Below, piece after piece: positions 14,227 through 20,086 of a stretch of 20,418 nt of DNA (position 1 is the stretch's first letter; every line of letters begins with the position of its first letter). The stretch comes from an uncultured Verrucomicrobiales bacterium (lineage in GTDB: Bacteria > Verrucomicrobiota > Verrucomicrobiia > Verrucomicrobiales > Akkermansiaceae), in contig CALFTQ010000021.1 in assembly GCA_937916135.1 (NCBI GenBank), forward strand, positions 1 through 20,418, given 5' to 3'. A model generated the notes under the pieces. It worked only from the letters and a program-made list of their open reading frames with translations. It made no database searches and was not told where the DNA came from. The translations under genes were made by a program, and so were the position numbers.

Positions 14227-15822
14227 TCAGCTGCCGCCGGCTGGCAGCAGGATGATATCCTGCCCGAAGATATCGGAGAAGAGGGCACCTTTGGTGCGCA
14301 GTGCCAGGTTCTCCAGCGTGAGATCCGCCACATCCGGCACCAGGAATTCGAGCCGGCGGCCGTTCGGGCGCACGGAAAAACTGCGGATGCGGCGGGAGTG
14401 CGCGCGCTCCATAGCCTCCGCCACGCGGAGCAGGGCGGCCAGCTTCTGCACCCGCAGGCGGTCGGTCTGGCTCAGCAGGGCATAGGTGGGTTCTGCCGTG
14501 GTGGGGGCGCCGTGGCGGTGGTAGCGGGCCAGCAGGCCGACTACCTCCACATCTGCCCGGGAGAGGCCGAAGATTTCGGAGTTGAGGATGATATACTGGC
14601 TGTGGTGGTGGTGCTTCTTGGGGTTGATGTAGCTGCCCACCTCGTGCAGAATGGCGGCCACTTTGAGCAGGAGGCGGTCGTGGCGGGTGAGGCCGTGCAG
14701 CTCCTGCAGCTGGTCGAAAAGCTGCATGGTGAGCCGGCGTATCTGCTGGCCGTGCGCCTTATCCACGCGGTAGTGGTTGGCCAGCATCACGGAGAAGTGC
14801 ACCACTTCGTCCTCCAGTGCCAGGTCATCGTGCCGGCCGGGCATGAGGTTGCGCAGGAAAGCATGCGAGAACTCCTCTGCCGGGCACATGATACTGCGCG
14901 GTTCCAGGTCGCGCACCACGGAGAGGTAGATGCTCACCGCCGGCAGCAGGGCGCATACGCTGGCGTAGTCTTCCTTGAAGCGGCTCATGCGCTGGGCATG
15001 CGGGGTGGCGGCTATATCGTGCGCCAGGCGGGTGAGCCCCTCTTCGCTCACATCGTTTCCCTGTGCCAGCGGGGAGGAGATGACGTGGAAATCCGGGCCG
15101 AAGATGATGAGGGCATCCGGCGGCTCCGGCAGGTCGTCCTCAATATCGTAGACCACCTGCTCCATGATGCCGCGGATATGCTCGCGGATGAGGGCGCTTT
15201 CGCTTTCGCTGCCGGCCATATCCGCTGCATCGCGGATGGCGATACCGGTGCGGTGCGCACCCATGCGGTAGCTGGCGTAGTAGGTGATTCGGCCTTTGTC
15301 GAAGAGCAGCAGGCGGGTGTTGCCCGGGCCCACATGCAGCACCAGCACGCGCTTGCCGGCCAGATCCTCCTGCTTATCGAGCAGGGCTCGGGTGTTCAGG
15401 TAGAGCAGGCGGGTCATTTCGCCGTCGTCCATCACCTCCAGCTGCAGGCCGCAGTTGATTTGCAGGCGGTTCACCAGGGTGTCCATGTTGCGCACATCCA
15501 GCAGGATGTTGGTAGCCAGCAGGCGCACCTCGACCGGGCCGGCCAGGCGGTATTCGGCCAGCAGCTCGTTGTATCCCTGTGCAATCTGCACGCAGCGGTC
15601 CATGGTGTCGCGGGCGATGCAGCTGCCGTTGAACACATCGTGCGCCAACTCCACCGGCTGCGAGAGCACATCCAGCACCCGCATTTCCTCCCCGCTCTGC
15701 TCTGCCACCATCATGGAGACCGCATCTGCCCCCAGGAAGATGACCGCCTTCACCACCGGATTGCTGCGGGGCTCCTTGCGATTGGCAGTGCTGCGGCGGG
15801 CTTTGGGGGAACTGGTCGGCAT
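14227..15822 (-). CDS. Ppx/GppA-like phosphatase with C-terminal HD-type domain
   Basis: The 531-residue product has the two-part plan of exopolyphosphatase/pppGpp phosphatases: an ASKHA fold (about 23-325) and a helical HD-type domain (about 335-531). In the first part Glu135 (MDDGEMTRLLYL) sits where the family has its catalytic Glu. The phosphate-loop motif normally GGGST reads GPGNT (165-169). In the second part ILHEVG (392-396), a KKHHHHSQYII stretch and ARYHRHG match the E. coli Ppx pattern. If active it would degrade polyphosphate or pppGpp; the altered loop leaves activity uncertain. The ATG at 15822 (MPTSSPKARR) is chosen because upstream in-frame ATGs fall inside or before the -10 box. 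A basic N-terminal stretch of about 20 residues precedes the fold. The ABC ATPase gene is divergent, with 102 bases between. Confidence 0.85.
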   Translation of the reverse strand: MPTSSPKARRSTANRKEPRSNPVVKAVIFLGADAVSMMVAEQSGEEMRVLDVLSQPVELAHDVFNGSCIARDTMDRCVQIAQGYNELLAEYRLAGPVEVRLLATNILLDVRNMDTLVNRLQINCGLQLEVMDDGEMTRLLYLNTRALLDKQEDLAGKRVLVLHVGPGNTRLLLFDKGRITYYASYRMGAHRTGIAIRDAADMAGSESESALIREHIRGIMEQVVYDIEDDLPEPPDALIIFGPDFHVISSPLAQGNDVSEEGLTRLAHDIAATPHAQRMSRFKEDYASVCALLPAVSIYLSVVRDLEPRSIMCPAEEFSHAFLRNLMPGRHDDLALEDEVVHFSVMLANHYRVDKAHGQQIRRLTMQLFDQLQELHGLTRHDRLLLKVAAILHEVGSYINPKKHHHHSQYIILNSEIFGLSRADVEVVGLLARYHRHGAPTTAEPTYALLSQTDRLRVQKLAALLRVAEAMERAHSRRIRSFSVRPNGRRLEFLVPDVADLTLENLALRTKGALFSDIFGQDIILLPAGGS

Positions 15823-15829
15823 ACCTTGC

Positions 15830-15858
15830 ATTCTATACCAAACCGCCCGGTGTTTCAA
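15830..15858 (-). promoter_or_regulatory. Sigma70-like promoter of the ppx-like gene, predicted leaderless
   Basis: On the minus strand TTGAAA (15853-15858), a 17-base spacer and TAGAAT (15830-15835). Seven bases separate the -10 box from the ATG at 15822. Confidence 0.6.
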
Positions 15859-15887
15859 GCGCACAGTTCGCATGATTCATTTGAAAA

Positions 15888-15916
15888 TTGCATTTTGTGG
15901 GGCATTTTGTTACAAT
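15888..15916 (+). promoter_or_regulatory. Sigma70-like promoter of the ABC ATPase gene, predicted leaderless
   Basis: TTGCAT (15888-15893), a 17-base spacer and TACAAT (15911-15916). Eight bases separate the -10 box from the ATG at 15925. It is back-to-back with the promoter at 15830-15858, with 29 bases between the two -35 boxes. Confidence 0.65.
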
Positions 15917-15924
15917 GGCTGCAC

Positions 15925-16704
15925 ATGGCATATCTGGATTTAGAGCATGTGAGCGTGCATTTCCCGGTGCGCAATACCTGGGGCACCACCGGCGAGGTGG
16001 TGCGGGCGGTGGATGATGTGTGCCTTTCGGTGCAGCGCGGCAGCATTCTGGGCCTGGTGGGCGAGAGCGGTTGCGGTAAATCGACCCTCTCCCGCGCCAT
16101 CATGCAGCTGCAGCCGGTGACGGGGGGCCGCATCGTGCTGGATGGCACTGACCTGACGGCCCTGCCACCGCGCGAGGTGCGCCGCCGCCGGCTGGATTTC
16201 CAGATGGTGTTCCAGGACCCCTATGCCTCGCTGAACCCGCGCTTCAGCATCTTCTCCACCCTGGCAGAGGCCCTGGGGCAGCGCGAGCCGCTCCCCCGCC
16301 GCGGCCGCGAGGAAGCCGTGGCAGCCCTCATGGAGCGCGTGGGGCTCAGCCCCGAGCACATGTACAAATACCCGCACGAGTTTTCCGGCGGCCAGCGCCA
16401 GCGCATCGCCATTGCCCGTGCCATTGCGCCGCGGCCGGCCCTGCTGCTGGCGGATGAGCCGGTCTCTGCGCTGGATGTCTCCATCCAGAGCCAGATTCTC
16501 AACCTGCTCACCGACCTGGTGCGCGAGCTGGGGCTCACCATGATATTCATCTCGCACGATTTGGGCGTGGTGCATTACCTGGCAGATGATATCGCTGTGA
16601 TGCGCCGCGGCCGCATCGTGGAATACGGCACGGCCGATGCCGTCTTCCACCACCCCCAGGCAGAGTACACCCAGACCCTCCTGGCTGCGGTCCCCTCACT
16701 ATAG
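15925..16704 (+). CDS. Orphan ABC transporter ATPase, Opp/Dpp (OppF) type
   Basis: This ATP-binding subunit of a peptide/nickel-type importer would sit on the cytoplasmic face of the inner membrane. All parts are present in its 259 residues: Walker A GESGCGKST (46-54), Q-loop Q97 in VFQDPYASLNPR, signature FSGGQRQR (153-160), Walker B LLLADEP (173-179) and H-loop His211. The FQDPYASLNPR and YPHEFSGGQRQRIAIARA segments are diagnostic of the OppF/DppF group. It ends at AEYTQTLLAAVPSL and lacks the C-terminal extension of longer OppF proteins. No permease, binding protein or OppD partner lies in the window, so it must pair with components elsewhere. The ATG at 15925 fits the family N-terminus and the promoter. 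The downstream RhuM gene starts nine bases after the stop. Confidence 0.92.
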   Translation: MAYLDLEHVSVHFPVRNTWGTTGEVVRAVDDVCLSVQRGSILGLVGESGCGKSTLSRAIMQLQPVTGGRIVLDGTDLTALPPREVRRRRLDFQMVFQDPYASLNPRFSIFSTLAEALGQREPLPRRGREEAVAALMERVGLSPEHMYKYPHEFSGGQRQRIAIARAIAPRPALLLADEPVSALDVSIQSQILNLLTDLVRELGLTMIFISHDLGVVHYLADDIAVMRRGRIVEYGTADAVFHHPQAEYTQTLLAAVPSL

Positions 16705-16713
16705 TTTTATCCT

Positions 16714-17715
16714 ATGAATACCGAACTCCAATTTCTTTTGTACGATGACCCCGCCGAAAAGGGGAATATCAATGTCGTTGTAAAAGATGATACAATCTGG
16801 GCAACTCAGAAGACTATAGCTGAGTTGTATGATATTCACGCATCTTCAGTTGCGAGGCATTTGATAAATATATACGAAGAAAAAGAATTAGAAGAATCTA
16901 CGACAATTGCAAAATTTGCAATTGTCGTAAATCGTGGTTTTCGAGGTGCGGTAAAAGAGGATATGCTTTTCTACAACCTGGATGCCATCATTTCCGTGGG
17001 CTACCGGGTGAACTCGCGCAAGGCCACGCGATTCCGCCAGTGGGCCACGCGCACGCTCAATGAATACATCCGCAAAGGCTTTGTGATGGACGATGAGCGC
17101 CTGAAACAGGGCAAGACTGCTTTCGGCAAGGATTACTTCCGCGAGTTGCTGGAGCGCGTGCGCTCCATCCGCGCCAGCGAGCGCCGCATCTGGCAGCAGA
17201 TTACGGATATTTTTGCCGAGTGCAGCATCGACTACGACCGCGAATCGCAGACCTGCCGGAATTTTTATGCCATGGTGCAGAATCGCTTCCACTATGCCAT
17301 CACTGGCAAGACCGCCGCGGAGATTGTGTATGATTCTGCCGACCACACCAAGGAAAACATGGGGCTGCTCACTTGGAAGCACGCGCCCGAGGGCCGGATT
17401 CTTAAATCGGACGTGACTGTGGCTAAGAATTATCTGGATGAGAAGCAGATTCGCCGCCTGGAGCGGGCCGTGACCGGCTTTTTCGACTATATAGAAGACC
17501 TGGTGGAGCGCGAAAACAGTTTCAATATGGCCCAGTTTGCCGAAAGTGTGAATGAGTTCCTGGCTTTCCGCCGCTATGAGCTCCTGCCGGACAAGGGGCG
17601 CATCTCTCACGCCCAGGCCGAGCAGAAAGCCCATGCGGAGTACGATATTTTCAACAAGACTCAGCTTATCAACTCCGACTTTGACAAGCTGGTGCAACGC
17701 ACCCGCCAGTCATGA
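16714..17715 (+). CDS. RhuM-family protein
   Basis: It belongs to the family named after Salmonella RhuM, whose biochemical role is unknown. The family is often found in islands and beside type I restriction genes. The 333-residue length is typical. The N-terminal half shows the family signature: IWATQKTIAELYDIHASSVARH (about 28-49), TIAKFAIV, YNLDAIISVGYRVNSRKATRFRQWATRTLNEYIRKGF (about 88-124), probably a DNA- or protein-binding fold. The remainder is helical with a C-terminal NKTQLINSDFDKL. The first 260 bases are AT-rich (15 of 60 G+C at 16861-16920) while the rest matches the window (34 of 60 at 17041-17100). A TATAGT at 16700-16705, overlapping the ABC stop codon, could be a -10 box eight bases before the ATG, but no -35 box fits. 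Its TGA overlaps the ATG of the next reading frame. Confidence 0.88.
   Translation: MNTELQFLLYDDPAEKGNINVVVKDDTIWATQKTIAELYDIHASSVARHLINIYEEKELEESTTIAKFAIVVNRGFRGAVKEDMLFYNLDAIISVGYRVNSRKATRFRQWATRTLNEYIRKGFVMDDERLKQGKTAFGKDYFRELLERVRSIRASERRIWQQITDIFAECSIDYDRESQTCRNFYAMVQNRFHYAITGKTAAEIVYDSADHTKENMGLLTWKHAPEGRILKSDVTVAKNYLDEKQIRRLERAVTGFFDYIEDLVERENSFNMAQFAESVNEFLAFRRYELLPDKGRISHAQAEQKAHAEYDIFNKTQLINSDFDKLVQRTRQS
16899..16929. repeat. 31-base palindrome inside the RhuM gene
   Basis: Two perfect 15-base inverted arms (16899-16913 and 16915-16929) flank one central A at 16914. It encodes the conserved TTIAKFAIVV part of RhuM, so part of the symmetry may be forced by the protein. It could still form a cruciform or mRNA hairpin, bind a dimeric protein, or be a recombination point at the AT-rich segment. 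Confidence 0.75.
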
Positions 17716-18114
17716 ATGAGCTTTCTCCCTGTGTGCTGCCGCGGCGGCGCTTGGTGCTGTGGTTCCTGGGCGGGTGTGTGCTCTGGGTAGTGGGCTGCGC
17801 GGTGTATACCGCGGCATGCTTTCCCGGGAGTTGCAGCGTGCGCCCGAGTATGTAACACTCTTCCTGCTGGAAGGCGTGATGTTGCTCATTCCCAGCCGCA
17901 CGAGTCACGGCACGCTGATGCAGCTGCTCGGGCTGGCCATGCCGCTGAGCGCGGCGGTGATACTCATCCTATGCGGGATTGAGGGTTATGCAGGGGTGTA
18001 TGTTTCTCGCTGGGTATTCTGGCCGTTTGCCATAATATTCTGGGCGGAGGTGTGCTTTATCCGTTTGCCTGGCTCTGCGCTCATCTCTGGTATAAAGTTA
18101 AGATGCAGAAATAA
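17712..18114 (+). pseudogene. Frameshifted small membrane-protein gene
   Basis: No known family. An ATG at 17712 overlaps the RhuM stop (ATGA) and opens a 47-codon frame with one membrane helix (LVLWFLGGCVLWVVGCAVY) that stops at 17853-17855. From about 17800 to about 18000 a different frame continues with membrane-like sequence (YVTLFLLEGVMLLIP, LLGLAMPLSAAVILILCGI). A third frame, open from 17983, then gives a natural-looking end (VLYPFAWLCAHLWYKVKMQK) and stops at 18112-18114. Each switch is in the same direction and equals loss of one base. I read it as one membrane protein of about 130 residues broken by two deletions. Two separate short genes, programmed shifting or sequence errors are alternatives. 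Confidence 0.42.
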
Positions 18115-18315
18115 TCAGCAAGGGCAGTCTGAGGAATCGGCCTCCTATATACCCGATATCGGAAATGCGGTGGCACCATGCGGCATACTGCGAAGCTCTT
18201 CAATGGTGCAGAATAATACAGGCGGCTGCAATTTGAACCATGGGGCAAGCCTGATAATAGGAAATGATGGGGCTGTCGCCCTGCATTTGCATAGCTGCGT
18301 GTATTTGTCAAGATG

Positions 18316-18356
18316 ATTCCTGAAAATCGGGAATGGGATTCCCGATTTTCAGGAAT
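18316..18356. repeat. Perfect 18-bp inverted repeat upstream of the RlpA gene
   Basis: Left arm 18316-18333 and right arm 18339-18356 are exact complements around the loop TGGGA. No T-run follows on either strand, so a normal intrinsic terminator is unlikely. The rest of 18115-18427 holds no gene that I can support. A reading frame runs through 18115-18316, but its product looks like random read-through. Confidence 0.75.
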
Positions 18357-18412
18357 TGTGTTCCCTAAGTTCCGGCTATATATAAAATTGGCTCGCAGGG
18401 GCAGGGGATTTG

Positions 18413-18421
18413 TGCTAGATT
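18413..18421 (+). promoter_or_regulatory. Possible extended -10 promoter of the RlpA gene
   Basis: TGCTAGATT is a TGn-extended -10 box (TAGATT at 18416-18421). Six bases separate it from the ATG at 18428, again predicting an almost leaderless transcript. No good -35 box is present, as can be the case with extended -10 promoters. Confidence 0.4.
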
Positions 18422-18427
18422 GGGAGC

Positions 18428-18907
18428 ATGATACGTTTTCTTTCCTGTTTTGCGGCGGTGGCTGTGTTGGCGTTGGTGGGTTGCCAGCAGGTGCTGCACC
18501 CGAATTTCCCGGAATACCGGGGCTACAAGAAGGCCCCTTACACGGTGAAGGGCACGCGCTTTGTGCCCATGAGCGTGGAGAGCGCCCTGCATTACAAGGC
18601 CACCGGCATTGCCTCCCACTATGAGGCGGATGGCGCCATCGGCGCCATCGGGCAGAACCTGTACCGCCACCAGCGCTATGCGGCCCACCGCACCCTGCCG
18701 CTTCCCTGCACGGTGCGCATTACCTGCCCCCGCACCGGCAAGAGCTGCATTGCCCGCGTGGCTGACCGCGGGCCCTACATCCGCGGCCGTCTCATCGATG
18801 TGAGCACCAAGGTGGCCCGGGAGCTGGGCTTCTACGAGCGCGGGCTTGATACCGTGACCGTGGAGGTCATCTCCGTGGGCGATGGAAAGTGGCGGCGTTT
18901 CCCCTGA
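18428..18907 (+). CDS. rlpA: RlpA-like lipoprotein (double-psi beta-barrel)
   Basis: This 159-residue lipoprotein has a lipobox LVGC (Cys19). The double-psi beta-barrel spans about 58-148: GIASHYEADG, then AAHRTLPLPCTVRITC (His87) and ADRGPYIRGRLIDVS (Asp113). RlpA proteins act on peptidoglycan; the Pseudomonas protein is a lytic transglycosylase cutting denuded glycan at division sites. Here the usual GExYD-like segment before the histidine reads GQNLYRHQRY, so acidic residues often present there are absent and activity is uncertain. There is no SPOR domain, so septal targeting by SPOR is not expected. The start is fixed by the signal peptide. It and the L,D-transpeptidase are the two wall-related lipoproteins of the window. 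Confidence 0.88.
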   Translation: MIRFLSCFAAVAVLALVGCQQVLHPNFPEYRGYKKAPYTVKGTRFVPMSVESALHYKATGIASHYEADGAIGAIGQNLYRHQRYAAHRTLPLPCTVRITCPRTGKSCIARVADRGPYIRGRLIDVSTKVARELGFYERGLDTVTVEVISVGDGKWRRFP

Positions 18908-18908
18908 G

Positions 18909-19134
18909 GTCCGAACGCAGTGAGGATATCGTCTACCCCGCAGGGGTAGATATCGTCCGGCGTAGCCGGATATCGTCCTGCCGGAACGGCAGGATATCGT
19001 TATCCATTTGCAGCAGGACTCATAGATTTTCCAATCATCGGGAAACAATTTGCCTTTGGCTAACCAGGGAACGAAATCCGGCTTCGCCGGACGATATCGC
19101 CCTGCGGGCGACGATATCCTCACGTTGTTCGGAC
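18909..19134. repeat. GATATCGT array with hairpin spacers and 25-bp inverted ends
   Basis: Outer arms 18909-18933 and 19110-19134 are inverted copies with about three mismatches. Inside the left half GATATCGT recurs at 18925, 18949, 18969 and 18993. In the right half the complement occurs near 19090 and 19110. Between neighbours lie short hairpins with different stems and three-base loops: TACCCC-GCA-GGGGTA, CCGGC-GTA-GCCGG, CCTGCCG-GAA-CGGCAGG, CCGGC-TTC-GCCGG, CGCCC-TGC-GGGCG. About 75 bases of plain sequence (19001-19077) separate the two halves. No open frame fits. Function unknown. Confidence 0.8.
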
Positions 19135-19135
19135 G

Positions 19136-19176
19136 AAAAAAATCCCCATTCCATGCGGAATGGGGATTTTTCTTTT
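19136..19176. terminator. Bidirectional terminator between the RlpA gene and tsf
   Basis: AAAAATCCCCATTCC (19138-19152) pairs with GGAATGGGGATTTTT (19157-19171) around the loop ATGC. A-runs on the left and T-runs on the right let it end transcription from both directions. It lies 24 bases past the stop of tsf. Confidence 0.9.
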
Positions 19177-19194
19177 GAGGTATTAAACCAGGGC

Positions 19195-20061
19195 TCAGGC
19201 GCCGAGCTGGAAGCGATCGAAAGCCTTCACGGTGATGGAGTCGCCCAGGGTCTTGCCGGTTTCGGCCACGAGGGCTTCCACAGACTTGGAGGGGTCCTTC
19301 ACGAACTCCTGGCTCATCAGGCAGCTCTGCTTGTAGAGGGCCTTGAGCTTGCCGGGGAGAATCTTCTCCAGCAGGTGCTCGGGCTTGCCTTCAGCGATGA
19401 GCTGGGCCTTGGCAATCTCCTGCTCCTCGGCCACGAAGGCGGGATCCAGGGAGGAGGAGTCCACGCTCTTGGGAGCGCAGGCGGCGATGTGCAGGGTGAT
19501 GTCCTTGCACATGGTCTGGAAGGCCTCGGCAGCGGCGGTCTCGGCCTTGCCGGTCTCCACCTGCAGGAGCACGCCCACCTTGCCACCCATGTGGATGTAG
19601 GAGGTCACGGTGCCCTCGCCGGCCAGCGTGAAGCGGCCGAACTTGCGGAACTTCATGTTTTCACCGATGGCGGCGCACTGCTCAGCGATGTACTTCTCCA
19701 CGGTGGTGCCGTTCATGGCCACTTCCAGGGCCTCGGCCAGCGTGCTGGCAGAGGAGGCCTTCAGCGTGGCGGCCACTTCGGCCACCAGGGCCTTGAACTT
19801 GTCGCCCTTGGAGCAGAAGTCGGTCTCGCAGTTGATTTCGAGGATGATGCCATCCTTGCCTTCAACCACGGTGGTCACGATACCCTCCTTGGCCTCGCGG
19901 TCGGCCTTCTTGGCGGCCTTGGCGATGCCCTTCTCGCGGAGGTACTTCACGGCTTCGTCCATGTTGCCGTCGCACTCCATGAGGGCCTTCTTGCAGTCCA
20001 TCATGCCGGCATCAGTCTTGATGCGCAGCTCTTTCACCATTGCGGGTGTGATATCAGCCAT
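19195..20061 (-). CDS. tsf: Translation elongation factor Ts
   Basis: EF-Ts is the cytoplasmic guanine-nucleotide exchange factor that regenerates EF-Tu-GTP. The 288-residue product begins with the UBA-like domain MADITPAMVKELRIKTDAGMMDCKKAL and continues with the YLREKGIAKAAKKADREAKEG motif. The conserved core INCETDF follows (here TDFCSKGDKF instead of the common TDFVAKN). The C-terminal half has the usual paired subdomains. It lies 25 bases downstream of rpsB in the nearly universal rpsB-tsf order. There is no Shine-Dalgarno sequence (CCAAGACA precedes the ATG). A TATACC six bases before the ATG looks like a -10 box but has no -35 partner, so I do not call a promoter. Confidence 0.96.
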   Translation of the reverse strand: MADITPAMVKELRIKTDAGMMDCKKALMECDGNMDEAVKYLREKGIAKAAKKADREAKEGIVTTVVEGKDGIILEINCETDFCSKGDKFKALVAEVAATLKASSASTLAEALEVAMNGTTVEKYIAEQCAAIGENMKFRKFGRFTLAGEGTVTSYIHMGGKVGVLLQVETGKAETAAAEAFQTMCKDITLHIAACAPKSVDSSSLDPAFVAEEQEIAKAQLIAEGKPEHLLEKILPGKLKALYKQSCLMSQEFVKDPSKSVEALVAETGKTLGDSITVKAFDRFQLGA

Positions 20062-20086
20062 TGTCTTGGTATAAAAGGGTTAAGAT

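Noticed and set aside
14398..15924. Upstream extension of the ABC ATPase frame
   Set aside because: The extension is antisense to the ppx-like gene. The ATPase family begins at the ATG at 15925, just after its promoter.
18115..18316. C-terminal extension of the membrane frame ending at 18316
   Set aside because: The sequence turns polar and random-looking (CRNNQQGQSEESASYIPDIG) and another frame supplies a natural membrane-protein end at 18112.
18909..19134. CRISPR array
   Set aside because: The repeated unit is only about 8 bases, spacers are self-complementary hairpins of unequal length, orientation flips, and no cas gene is nearby.
20062..20080. Separate promoter for tsf (TATACC before the ATG)
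   Set aside because: No -35 box at the right distance, and the rpsB-tsf order predicts co-transcription.
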